64,000 nt of DNA from assembly GCA_021521415.1 (NCBI GenBank), contig JAIQDT010001949.1, positions 248,001 to 312,000 of the forward strand, read 5' to 3'. The notes under the pieces were generated by a model that worked only from the letters and a program-made list of their open reading frames with translations, had not been told where the DNA came from and ran no database searches. Below are positions 37,993 through 48,512 of this stretch, in pieces. How positions within the stretch are numbered: position 1 is the stretch's first letter; every line of letters starts with the position of its first letter. The translations under genes and the position numbers were made by a program. The DNA comes from Bidens hawaiensis. Taxonomy: Eukaryota > Streptophyta > Magnoliopsida > Asterales > Asteraceae.

Positions 37993-39642
37993 TGATGGAC
38001 TCTTGTTTTTGTCATATTTTGGGCAGAGTCCATGAAGGGGTTTTGGTGTCGGCAGTTTTTATATATATATAAAGAAGACCTTTATAGGAGCCGATATATA
38101 GGAGCAGTTTTGGTTGCAGACCCCACGTGAACATTGTTGCTATTATTCTCTTTGGAGTTGGAGCCACGAAGAAATACGCACAGAAGTTAATTACTTGAAG
38201 CAATATTACTATTAATTTTTTTCGGTGGAGCAGAAGTGAAGAAAGAGAACAACCGCCATCTCGGGATTTTCTTGGTGATTGGTGGACAGACAAGACAAAA
38301 GGCAGCCTAAACACAGATTGAATTAATATTGATTGGGACAACATCTTGGTAGCGGCCAATTGCAATATTATTACTTTTTCGTGGAGAGTCATAAAAAGAA
38401 GAAAGAAACCGTAAGGCGCAGGTCATTAAGCTTTTGAAGGTGTTCGGATTCTCACCTACTCACTCAAACACGGTTGTCTTATTTTTAATTCTATTATTTT
38501 TATTATGAACTTAGTTGAACCTATTTATTTTATTCTTGTTTTGAGTATGTTTATTGGCTAAAACTTTTTAGTTGCCTAGGCTTCGAATGAATATTTGTTG
38601 AACTTTTGGTTTGCTTGTCGGTATTAGGTTATTGGTGTTGGACTAATATTATTGTAATAGACTTTTTGATGCTTTTAAGATGAATATGCATGCTTAGTAT
38701 TAATTTACTTTTATTCAATAAGTTCCATATGTGTATTTGTGAAAGTCTTTCATGTGTAGACGCATATTAGGTTACCTACTGTGTGTTCGTAACTAGTTTA
38801 TGGTTTATAGACGACATATTCCATAGGAACTATTGTTTGAGGGTTTAGAGATTTTAAGTGTTCTACCTATCTTGAGACTGAGAGGTAATAGATAGTTGGG
38901 GTTGTCTTAGTCATTAGGTGGTTTGGGCATAGATTACACGAGAGTGGATTTCCCCCTTATTGTCTTTTGATTTTTGCTATCCTAAGTCTTTTTGAGCATC
39001 TTTAGGTTACTCCTTACGTCCCTTACACTTCCGGATGTATTGTGATTAGTGAAACTGAGAGATGATCTAGTCATTAGAGTACTTTAATATTGTTGGAGAG
39101 ACTGAGAGGTAATCCAACCAACCGGTTTGCGTCATACGCCCCTTAGGTAATCCTTTTAGGTGACACCCAGAGAATGATCAGGGATCCACTAGGATATCTA
39201 GGGCGTCGTATCTTTAGATCCCGGTTCCATCACAGTTTCCATAGCCGATAAGCATCCAAGATTCACAAATAGGATTTCAAGCCTAGGTAACGCCTTTCTC
39301 ATTATTGTCTTCGTCTAAGACTTTAGAGTTTAAGTTTAATTTATTAGTTAATTTAGTTTAATTAAATAGTCTAAATAATTATTAGTTTTAAAATAAAAAT
39401 AAATAAAAATCCAAAAAGAATCTTTTTCTTAATTATTAGTTTATTTAGCTTTTAGAATCTAGTTTCGTTAATTTATATGAGTGTCTCTAGTGTTCGATAT
39501 TCCAGGACTTCCCATAGCTATTTTACATCCGATAGGTTCACTTGCCTGTTGCCAGTAGTTTGGTTTAGGATATTCTTGATTTTTATTACTCATTGTGCTA
39601 GGTTATTAATTGCAATATTTTTATATACCACTTTTAGGCACA
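37993..39642 (+). repeat. probable Athila-type 5' LTR
   Basis: TATA-like TTTTATATATATATAAAG (about 38057-38074) lies near the start, and the sequence ends CA shortly before the primer-binding site at 39652. The start at TGATGGACTC is a guess from the TG rule and typical length (about 1.65 kb). No partner LTR is seen. Confidence 0.5.
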
Positions 39643-39651
39643 TCAAGTTTT

Positions 39652-39669
39652 TGGCGCCGTTGTCGGGGA
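39652..39669 (+). other. Athila/Tat-type primer-binding site
   Basis: TGGCGCCGTTGTCGGGGA is one base from the TGGCGCCGTTGCCGGGGA site typical of Athila/Tat retrotransposons, thought to pair with tRNA-Asp. Confidence 0.85.
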
Positions 39670-39776
39670 CACTTGGTAATTGACGAATTAGATTCTATTT
39701 GCTTTTTCTTTGTTTTTAGTGTTAGTTTAAATAATTAGATTTTATTTTATTTTATTACTTAATTGCTATATGTGCC

Positions 39777-42059
39777 TTGTGTGCTTTAGGGATAAGTTTG
39801 GGTCCTCACTCTTTTATCTGTTTTTCAGCGTATGCGACGTACTCGTTCGCTAGGACCACCAGAGTTCACTGTTCTGACGAACCCGAGAGAGATTTTCGTG
39901 AGCGCCGTAGGGAGCTTTGGGAGATTACACGTGATCTACGCAAAAGCAAGGTACACGTTCTAGATTCCACTTCAGATATGGGTGACGCTCTTCCACCTAG
40001 GCGTACGGTTCACTCGAGAGCGAATGAGGGAGTAATGGGGAGACAGTCTGCTATCACACGTTCGGCGATGCCCGATGCTAGTAACTGGCACATTCCGCCC
40101 AACGTCATGAATTCTATTACTAATTCCTCCCCTTTTCACGGACTTGAAGACGAGGATGTGTCGGGCTATCTAAACAAATTCACTCGCATCTGCAACACTT
40201 TTCATATCGCCAATGCCACTCGTGCTTCTATTTACCTTCATCTTTTTCCATTTTCTCTTGAGGGTCGAGCTTCATCATGGTTGGAAAACCTTCCCCCTGG
40301 GTCTATCACTACCTGGGACGAACTTCAAGATAGATTCCTAAAGAAGTATTTTCCGCCATCTAAAGCCTCGCGACGTCGTGATCAGATTTACTCCTTCCGC
40401 ATGGACGCTGACGATTTATACCCTTTGGATTGGGAAAGGTTCCATAATCTGCTTAGTAGATGCCCTCAGCATGGTCTGTCCGAATGGGCCGTAGTCGAGA
40501 AATTCTATAACATGCTGACCTTTGAGATGCAGCAGAGATTCCATACGTCAGCTGGAGGGTACATGTTAGAGAAGCTGGATATAGATAAGCGCGAGTCGAT
40601 GTTTGAGAGCTTCGCCCTAGCCGATCAGCCGGGATCGTCCGCCCGAGGTACTTCAAAAACCATCACTTCTTCCGCCCGAGGCGTCCATCAAGTCTCGAAT
40701 GATACTAGCATCATGGCTGCCTTAGAGGCAATTCAGAGGGAAATTAAGGTCTTGAAGAAGGTTGTTAATAGGTGCGAGATCTGCCGAGGAGGGCACGACA
40801 CAGTTGATTGTCCGGTCGATCAGCAGGAGCAAGTGGAATACTTGGGAAATCATAATAGAGGACAGAATGCCTACGGGAACCCCGGATGGAGGAATAGCTC
40901 AAACTATGGTTGGAGGTCGGGAGGTAATGCTCAGGGCTTTCAGCCGAGGCAGGAGCAAAGTCAGGTTAGAGATACAGAGGTGGCAGGGAGTTCGAGTGCA
41001 GGGAAGAGAAGTGGTATGGACCCGGATCTTAAGGAGTTTCTATCTAAGCAATCTACCATGCTTTCCCACCTTATTGATAGAGATAATAACACACATAATA
41101 GACTGGCTGAGCACGACACCTTATTGAAGAACCAGCAGTCGTCAATTTTGGAGATGTCTCGAAAGATGGATGAGATGATGAAGCATATGCTACCTAATAA
41201 GCAGGTCGGAGCGTTTCAGGGCAGCACCGAGCTTAACCCGAAGGCACAGTTGAATGCGGTGACCACCTGTAGTGGCAGAGGAGGCGATAGAGAGCAGCCA
41301 CCGGCAGATGATGAGGAGCCGGTGGACGAGGAGATAGAGATGGAGGCTCCTGTGAGGACGCACGAGAGGCGAGCCCTAGGAAGTACCGCGTCAAACGGCG
41401 AGTCTCCTGCGAAGAAGGTTGCTGTTAAGAAGATTGAAGAGAAGAAGAGTCCCGAAGTCAATCTTACTCGAGTTCCGTATCCTGCCCGTGTTCTGCGGCA
41501 GAAGTATGTGGAGGAATATGGACATTTCTTGGATATGTTTAAACAGTTAAAAATCAATCTTCCGTTTGTCGAGGCACTCCAGCATATGCCCAAATATGCT
41601 AAATTCTTAAAAGATCTTCTTTCGAACAAGAAGAAGCTGGAGGGGCTTTCGACAGTATGTCTAAATGAAGGATGCTCTGCGGTAGTCCAGAACAATTTGC
41701 CGGAGAAATTAGCAGACCCGGGTCACTTCACGATTCCATGTTTGTTTGGTAGCTCGATTGAGAGCTACGCGTTGGCCGATTTAGGTGCTAGCATAAATCT
41801 AATGCCATATTCTCTTAATAAAAAACTAGACCTAGGCGAGCCGGTCCCAACGAGCATGAGTTTATCCTTGGCCGATCGTTCGGTCAAATATCCGCGGGGA
41901 ATCGTGAAAAACGTACTCGTTAAATTCGTTTTCCCCGTGGATTTTGTTATTCTTGACATGGAGGCTGACGATCAGGTCCCGCTCATTTTGGGACGACCCT
42001 TCCTGCGTACTGCTGAAGCGCTTATTGACGTCTTCGACAGAAAAATGCATCAGAAATGA
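39777..42059 (+). CDS. gag: Athila-type gag-protease polyprotein, open frame, truncated
   Basis: A 760-codon frame with no stop. The capsid domain (residues about 115-280) has FHGLEDEDVSGYLNKFTRIC, LFPFSLEGRASSWLENLPPG, SITTWDELQDRFLKKYFPP and YNMLTFEMQQRF. A zinc-knuckle-like CEICRGGHDTVDC lies at about 335-347. A charged linker contains short coiled-coil-like Lys/Glu stretches. The retroviral-type aspartic protease follows at about 650-750, with ALADLGASINLMPYS (the DLGAS form usual in Athila) and PLILGRPFLRTAEALIDV. It then ends suddenly in MHQK-stop where RT should follow. The start codon is uncertain; a later Met such as that of MGDALPPRR is possible. It is the only long unbroken transposon gag here, but pol and the 3' LTR are missing. 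Confidence 0.85.
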   Translation: MCALGISLGPHSFICFSAYATYSFARTTRVHCSDEPERDFRERRRELWEITRDLRKSKVHVLDSTSDMGDALPPRRTVHSRANEGVMGRQSAITRSAMPDASNWHIPPNVMNSITNSSPFHGLEDEDVSGYLNKFTRICNTFHIANATRASIYLHLFPFSLEGRASSWLENLPPGSITTWDELQDRFLKKYFPPSKASRRRDQIYSFRMDADDLYPLDWERFHNLLSRCPQHGLSEWAVVEKFYNMLTFEMQQRFHTSAGGYMLEKLDIDKRESMFESFALADQPGSSARGTSKTITSSARGVHQVSNDTSIMAALEAIQREIKVLKKVVNRCEICRGGHDTVDCPVDQQEQVEYLGNHNRGQNAYGNPGWRNSSNYGWRSGGNAQGFQPRQEQSQVRDTEVAGSSSAGKRSGMDPDLKEFLSKQSTMLSHLIDRDNNTHNRLAEHDTLLKNQQSSILEMSRKMDEMMKHMLPNKQVGAFQGSTELNPKAQLNAVTTCSGRGGDREQPPADDEEPVDEEIEMEAPVRTHERRALGSTASNGESPAKKVAVKKIEEKKSPEVNLTRVPYPARVLRQKYVEEYGHFLDMFKQLKINLPFVEALQHMPKYAKFLKDLLSNKKKLEGLSTVCLNEGCSAVVQNNLPEKLADPGHFTIPCLFGSSIESYALADLGASINLMPYSLNKKLDLGEPVPTSMSLSLADRSVKYPRGIVKNVLVKFVFPVDFVILDMEADDQVPLILGRPFLRTAEALIDVFDRKMHQK

Positions 42060-42235
42060 ATTTCATGAAATTTCGTATGGAAGAATTTCACATGGAAGAA
42101 TTTCGCTTCGCATGGAATTTCGCTTCGCTTGACTTTTTCGCTTCGCATGGAATTTCGCTTCGCATGACTTTTTCGCTTCGCATGAATTTCGCTTCGCATG
42201 ACTTTTTCGCTTCGCATGGCTGTGCGATGCGAAAT
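42060..42235 (+). repeat. TTTCGCTTCGCATG minisatellite
   Basis: Alternating units GAATTTCGCTTCGCAT (16) and GACTTTTTCGCTTCGCAT (18) repeat across about 175 bases, degenerating to the left into AATTTCRYATGGAAG. It starts exactly where the Athila frame stops, and may mark the junction with the solo LTR. Confidence 0.85.
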
Positions 42236-42480
42236 TCCTGCCTTTCGTCGTTTTTACCATTTTAAAGCCATTTTTTCTCATTGTTTCCTCCTTAGGACTC
42301 GATTCTACTCTTTTTATGGGTTTTGGGTTGTACCAACTTTGTATACCTGTGTTTCTCATAGTCCAGACGTCACCTTTTTTTCTATAATACACCCGTGAGG
42401 CTAAAACTCACCAAGTACATGTTTTTCTTACATTGCACAACCCGATCTATCATTACATCGGTTTGCATGTCGATTCTAAC
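42236..42480. other. solo-LTR or Athila junction sequence
   Basis: Non-coding. It could belong to either element. No conserved motif was seen. Confidence 0.35.
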
Positions 42481-42857
42481 CATAAAACTTAACCCTTTGG
42501 CCGAAGCTTACCTTTTTGCTCCGGGTTCGGTTCAAATCTGGGCAACCCCGAAGATCTGGACGTTTTCTTGATGTTTGAGATACTCGAACACCAAGATCTT
42601 CCTTGCTTTAGCCCAGATTCGGATTCGGGTCTTGAGAGAAAATGTGTGTGTTCTTGAGTTTGTGTGTGGTGGAAGGGAAGAAAGTGGTGAAAGGAAGTAG
42701 GGGTTGGGTTTATATAGGGGACTGTGGGCCCCACAACCCACTCACACTTCTAATTCCATTTATTATCCAAACATTAGCACACCCAATTATGTTAACGACA
42801 CACAGTTAATTATAGAACTTTCTATTATTTATAATTCTCAGAAAAGCGGATGTTACA

Positions 42858-43218
42858 GCATTGCACTTCCTTAGACTCGCAAGTCTTGGTGTCAAGGGAT
42901 CGGTGTACAGGTGTGTTCCCCTTACAGTTACTACATATTCGTTACACGAATCTCCTCAAGGAGAGGGGAGTTAAAAGGTGGGAATTCTTAAGGAATTTCC
43001 CGATTTAAAAATCGTCCTAAAATTTTGCAAAATGATTTTGAGGCATAGCCTCGGAATAAGTGTGTGCTTTCGTGTACAATTGTATATGATAAACAATTTA
43101 AATAATTTAAGCTATGTACAAAAATTTAAACAAGTAGGGTGCACGTATAGGAACACGTATAGGGACCCTAAGCATGCTACTAGGCCGTTACGTCTAACCA
43201 CCTATTTTATAGCCTTCG
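42858..43218 (-). other. chromovirus 2 leader, 5' part
   Basis: Leader between primer-binding site and the nested solo LTR. The AGGTGGTTAGACGTAACG stretch is shared with 10290-10310. It starts with the GCATT target duplication on the left. Confidence 0.6.
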
Positions 43219-43233
43219 TCTCTGATACCAATC
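43219..43233 (-). other. chromovirus 2 primer-binding site
   Basis: The minus strand reads GATTGGTATCAGAGA directly after the 5' LTR, matching the initiator tRNA-Met type site of chromovirus 1 with a change at the end. Confidence 0.8.
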
Positions 43234-44141
43234 TGTCACACCCCAACCTATGGCGGAATATGCCGGGGCACGACATAATTGAATCATAGCTCAAAAGACA
43301 TGAAAATAAATCCACGTGTCAATATCTAAATTATTAAATTCATATTATTCAAACACGTAAAGCACAATCATTGTTTTAAAAGAAATAACAACTAAAAATA
43401 ATAGAAATAAAGTTCATCATTATTCATGCATCCTAAGGTTCAACTACTCTTTAATCTCTTGATTCTTCATCCAATATAGCTACCTGCGCCATGCGGGAAA
43501 ATACATAGTTTGTCAACATAAAGATGAGCAAGTAATCACGGTTTTGAATACATATAATATAAAAATGACAATTCCTTGTGATAATATGAAATACTACAAC
43601 TAGCATAACAACCATATAACAATAATATAAAGTTGTCTTTTCACTCGAATCCCATGGATAACGAGCTACTCCGACGGCGTATGATCATACTAATGAGGAT
43701 GAGGATGAGGATGAGGATGAGATACCAACCACCAAACATAAAAAAAAACACATAGTCACATTTGCACGTATAACTAATTGAGCAATATCATATAACGCAA
43801 ATAGCGGAATTGTAGTGAAAATGATTTAACGCATAACGCCCCCAAAATATAAAACGGTAAAAAAAAGGGGGATATGAGTTACTTATCTTTAGTGAGTAGA
43901 TTAGTGAGGATGAGATAATAATAAAAAGAAAATGAGGATGAACTCGTCAAGCCTTCGAGATACGTCAACAAAAATGACTTATTTGTTAACAATATTATTA
44001 ATAAACGACGAAAATCTAATAAGACATAATGATTTGAGATTTGATGGTGGTTTGCGTTTAACATATTACTAGTTTAATTGTTAACATGAATTTGGAATCT
44101 TGTAAGGTGAAGATTATTTTATTAACTAATTTTAGTATATC

Positions 44142-44172
<31 letters not shown>

Positions 44173-44338
44173 ACTATTAGTGTTAATATTATTGTTTTGA
44201 TAATTGATATAAGCGATATATTTTATCAATATTCATAATTTTCAAGTAAATAGATCTTAAATTAATAATAACCGATATTAAGTAGTAATAAGCATTATGT
44301 GTGAATGAAACATTAATTAATTATGCATATATATATTT

Positions 44339-44393
<55 letters not shown>

Positions 44394-45384
44394 TAGGAAC
44401 CAATGACACGTCTAAAATAATACTTTCGAGGTTCGGTTTATTAAAATATCATTTAACTAATATTATATATACATAATATTAATAGAAAAACATTTAAAAT
44501 GAATTTTTAAAGGTAAGTACAAAAAAACCGGGCCTGGGGAGGCTCGAACCCGCGGCCCAAGCCGGTCCTGGCATATACACGAGCACACAAACCACCAGGT
44601 CAGACTACCTACTCGTTAACATCATGAAAATGATTATATAAATAAACTAGTTCAGTTGTTCATATCCATTTATAGAAACCCTAGCTCTTAAATCGCATTA
44701 ATGGTTAATTGTTGATGCGAATTGAGTTAGGGTTAATGTTTATTGCTTAAAAACGAGTATAGACCATATATCAATTACCTTTTAATGTCGCGAATTGAGG
44801 GTAAACGAGCAAGGAAAGGTCACGGCCTGAAATTGACTTCGTCAATGATATGGACGGCTCTGTAATGTGAAATTGGGTTAGGGTTTAGTGTCGCGAGGTT
44901 GTGAGGATTGAGTGTGTAGGATTAATTGTGTTTTCATTGTGTTTATATAGTGTAGCGAGGCTAGAGGCAGCCGCGGGTTTGACCTCGCGAATTGGCTTTG
45001 ATTTTGATTCGTTTTCCATGATTAGTATGTCGGTGAGATTGTTTTTGAATGATAAACGATTTGGTGAGATCAATTCCTAGATTATAACGAGAATTAAGGT
45101 CCAAGTAAAGTTGGGGGGGGGGGGGGTGTATACGGCCGTGAGTTAGAGGAGGGAGAAGGAGGATTATTTTATTATTATAATTTTGAATGGTAATTGCAGT
45201 TTGGTCCTTGGTCTATTGAGTTGGGTACAAAACACGTTTAAAGTTTAGTTACGGTTTGTTTATGCCATTCTTTGATAGTTATATAAATATAAAAGGAATA
45301 AAAGGAATCTTTTGTTAATAATTTAAATCAAAAACGAACCGGGTCGGGTACAAACATGAAACGAAAAAAATCCAAAATGTTACA
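43234..45384 (-). repeat. chromovirus 2 5' LTR (right in window)
   Basis: 2151 bp. It is longer than its partner mainly because of an (AT)n expansion at 44341-44391, a longer (TTA)n at 44142-44170, and a GAGGAT repeat at 43696-43720. Confidence 0.9.
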
Positions 45385-46604
45385 TATGTGGATAAGATCT
45401 TTGTTGCATTCAAGATTGTAGTTGACAATTGGGCCATTTTCTATAAACAAAAAATTAATACAGTTAAATCGTTTTGATATTTTTTTTTTTCTTTTCTTTT
45501 TGTTGCGCATTAGTTTATGTCATGTGTGCAATAGTTAATGAGAAAACTCTTGCGGATCGTATCCACAAAGGAATACATTTAACCTCAATGAAGGTATTTC
45601 AATTGTCAAACAAAATTTTTTAATTAAAATCTTAATTTGATGGCTTGTGTCAGAATGTTGTACCTTTGACCAAAAGTCAAGATTGCAGGTCGGCGCCTAT
45701 TTTTGTTACAACATCTACCTTCAGACTTCCTGGTCCTAAAGCTTCGGGTATCATGATTGGTCTTAGAACCAGATTGGCCCCGATCGGACGTTTTATTCAA
45801 GAAACATCAGCACTCAAGAAAACTCAGGTCACCTATTTTGTTCTTCAGCTGTGGAAACTGTAAAGTGGTAATTTCAAACTATAAACATTTTTTTGTTCGA
45901 TTTGCTTGAATCATAACTTCTATTATGTTTTTTTAAGAGATATGGTTTATGTTTGGTACTGGTTATGGATGAATACATATACTAAAACTAATATATGCTT
46001 GCAACTTAGTAAAGTTATTGCCTTAATGGAAATGAAAAGATCAAAACTATTGAACTATATATTAGTTGCAAATACAATTACCTATATAGTTTGCATTAGG
46101 CTGAAACAATTTTTGTTGAGGTCCAAACTTCTTATTCAAAAGTATTGCAGTTAATGGAATAATTATTATAGAGTAAAGGCAGTACACTATAAGAAAACAC
46201 GAGATCAAAAGATCGAGTTAATAAAGGATAATTTAGGAATTAAAACATTTGAAGGGGGTTTTGAGCACGTTTGACCATTTGCAATTTTATTTTAAATGTT
46301 TTTACTATGTATCAGAGAATCAGAGATTGTTTTGAAGAAAAGAAAAACAAGAGCCGGCAAATTACAAGAAAAGAGCAGTTGGAACAACCGGTCATGAAGC
46401 CAAAAAATGATAACTTGGTTATTAAGAAGTCTGAACAAATTATTTTTTTTAGCTTTTAAAATTTCCAAATCATGTAATACCGAAAAATTGCTCCCAAATT
46501 ATTTAATGTAATATGCAATTTTATTTATCATTTTTTTATTTATACATTTAAGATTTATAAGTTTATATTGTTCAACCCGTGTATTACACGGGTACCAAAC
46601 CCAG
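45385..46604 (+). other. right part of the kinase-bearing unit, with unrecognised frames
   Basis: 45385-45452 continues duplicated unit B. The frame at 45645-45863 (PGPKASGIMIGLRTRLAPIG and flanking residues) looks protein-like but I cannot assign it. The frame at 46271-46459 is Lys/Glu-rich without a domain. It ends with the hairpin at 46576-46592. Confidence 0.4.
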
Positions 46605-47087
46605 TGAAGAAAATATCCATGAACTGAAATACGTAAAAACAGAAGATCGGTAGATGATAATATCATAACTTTTTCAATAACAATCTTGAATAATTGACAG
46701 ACTAGGTTAGCACATAGCTACCTAGGACACAAAATAAGTTAGATACTAAAAATCCGGTTTTTAAGCCGTTCGACCCACCAACCTTCTTAGCCATACAACT
46801 GAACCAAATATGACTAGAAAACCACAAAATGATATACTAAGAATTGAACAAAAATGAGTTTTATTGTTTCTTTGTTATGACTAGATAACATCATAACTTA
46901 TTTGTTGTGAATCTTGTAAATATATAATATAAGTTGGAAAGTACAATAGCTGTTATAATAAATATACTATAATACACTTTTACTGTAAAGTGTTTAAATA
47001 TATGTATGTAAAAGAAGGTTAAAAGAAATAAAGGGAGCAAAACTGAAACAAAATTCCAAGGAAACAAGGCATGGCCAAAAACTAAAA
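46605..47087. other. spacer
   Basis: AT-rich, with no gene seen. The small frame at 46891-47112 on the minus strand overlaps the tRNA and is a chance frame. Confidence 0.5.
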
Positions 47088-47161
47088 CGACCACAGTGGG
47101 AGTCGAACCCACGACCTTCTGATCCGAAGTCAGACGCGCTAATCCACTGCGCTATGCGATC
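47088..47161 (-). tRNA. tRNA-Arg(TCG)
   Basis: The 74-base minus-strand sequence starts GATCGCATAGCGCAGTGG and folds as a cloverleaf. The acceptor GATCGCA pairs with TGTGGTC (two G-T wobbles). The anticodon stem TCTGA/TCAGA encloses loop CTTCGGA with anticodon TCG, reading CGA codons. The T arm GTGGG TTCGACT CCCAC is perfect. A-box TAGCGCAGTGG and B-box GGTTCGACTCC are intact, there is no intron, and a TTTT terminator follows (complement of 47084-47087). It is very close to other plant nuclear tRNA-Arg genes and is probably functional. Confidence 0.95.
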
Positions 47162-48512
47162 CTCCTGTTATTTTCTACTTAAAGGAATTTAAAAGTGGTG
47201 TTTTTTTTAATCCGTGTTGTTTGTTAAATCTGTGAAAGTTTGTGTTTGATAATATAAAAACGTTATGATATTAACTAAAATACATGAAAACTGTAAATGC
47301 AATATGAATTTCTATTCATCGACTAGGGATGGGATGTTTATCATCTGGACTGATACCTAAGCGGGGGGCATTTGATGATCAAGAATCATATCTACAGGTT
47401 CGAGTGGTTGGTTTAGTTGTTTGAGACTGGTTATGTTGATTGTGCATTTGCATGTATATATGGATTTAATCTTATAGCTTTAAAACTAACTTTAGAATAA
47501 ACAATGTCTGATGGCCTAGTCTAATATAACACGTATGACCTAAATGATTTTTAGATTAGACCACTATGATGTTTGATTTTGCAAACAAGTCTTTGCTGTG
47601 AGAATTTCGAATTAATAAACAAAGAGTGGATCTCGGTTTTAGTTTGCCTTTACAGTTTGGATCAGATGGAAATCCAAATCTTAAGGGAAATATAAAATGT
47701 ATGAACTAATAAAATAAGGTTGGTTACAAGTTGATTTTGGTTTGAGGCACTAGTATGCTGTATGCATAGTTAAAGGTTGGTTCGGATTTGCTTCAGTGAG
47801 TTACGGGAGGTACTCATGGACGAAGTTTTCAAACATCTCAATTTCATATTGATAGAAGTAAGGCATACTTTATTGATGTTGTGGAGAGTAGAGGCTTGGG
47901 TATTAATGGACTGTTGAATAAGTTTAAGAATATATAGGTGTTAAGCTTGTGAAATATGAGTACGTGGAGTTTGCTGTAGTGTTGATGGAGTTCTTGATAG
48001 GAAGGGGATCATGTTGTTGCTACTTATGATTGGGTATGTGCTTGGTTGTTGGGTTGTTTACTTATTTAACTTAAGAAAAATATTTAAGTTCTTAATTTTA
48101 TTTTACTATGGCATGGTGTCTAACGTTATCACTGTATTTGATTGGAGGTTTGTTACTTTATTATTATTATTAGAAACTAGGTTATTGATTTATGTACGAT
48201 ACATCCATATAGAAATTGTGAAGTATACATATATATTTTAAAAGGACAACAAATTTTTGAGTATGTTTTTTTGAGACAACAACGTGATTTATAAATACAA
48301 TTCATATTCATACGGAAAAAAAAAGCTCTTAAAGAAATAAACTTATTAAAAATTAAGTTACATAGTACAATGATTACAAACATAATTTAAAACATTATAA
48401 AATATAACCTTCATAAACGACTAAATATTTCTTGCATTACTACTCTTTTACATATGCATTCTTGATATGATCAAATATGTGCTTGAGATTTGACTATCGT
48501 ATTATACTTCTA
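47162..48512. other. spacer between tRNA and Helitrons
   Basis: AT-rich. Small frames such as 48011-48241 are hydrophobic low-complexity chance frames. Nothing recognised. Confidence 0.5.

Larger units (their letters stand above)
37025..42857 (-). mobile_element. gypsy solo LTR, split by an Athila-type fragment
   Basis: The left end starts TGTAAGGCCCCG, the right end finishes GCGGATGTTACA, and GCATT duplicates flank both (37020-37024, 42858-42862). On the minus strand it reads as one LTR: U3, TATA CCCCTATATAAACCC (about 42707-42721), and a 5' leader region with a splice-donor-like AAAAGGTAAGC. A large interruption follows, then the far end with a 32-bp tandem array. No internal region or second LTR, so it is a solo LTR. 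Its left end also occurs at 62568-63052. Confidence 0.75.
29577..45384 (-). mobile_element. Ty3/gypsy chromovirus 2, minus strand, with nested solo LTR
   Basis: LTRs are at 29577-31634 and 43234-45384, starting TGTCACACCCCAACC in window orientation. The 5-bp duplication TATGT is present on both sides (29572-29576, 45385-45389). Read on the minus strand it has a primer-binding site, gag with two zinc knuckles, protease, RT, RNase H, integrase and chromodomain-like end. Proteins and leader resemble chromovirus 1, but the LTRs are of a different type and the two LTRs are visibly more diverged from each other. About 10 kb when the nested 5.8-kb insertion is removed. Confidence 0.9.
23685..46604 (+). 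mobile_element. putative Helitron carrying kinase fragments (heavily interrupted)
   Basis: The left end reads A|TCTACCTCTCTAATAAAGG followed by GACACGTGTCCCC, a Helitron-like 5' start. The right end has a near-perfect hairpin CCCGTGTATTACACGGG (46576-46592), then 12 bases later CCAG|T, one base from the canonical CTRR|T. The captured kinase exon pieces with their introns lie between, as expected for Helitron capture. It is interrupted by a gypsy LTR region and by chromovirus 2. The ends are an inference, not a proof; the two could belong to different elements. Confidence 0.35.

Noticed and set aside
42063..42392. 109-codon Lys/Ala/Ser-rich frame on the minus strand
   Set aside because: Produced by the CTTCGCATG minisatellite.
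46891..47112. 73-codon frame overlapping the tRNA
   Set aside because: Hydrophobic chance frame across a Pol III gene.
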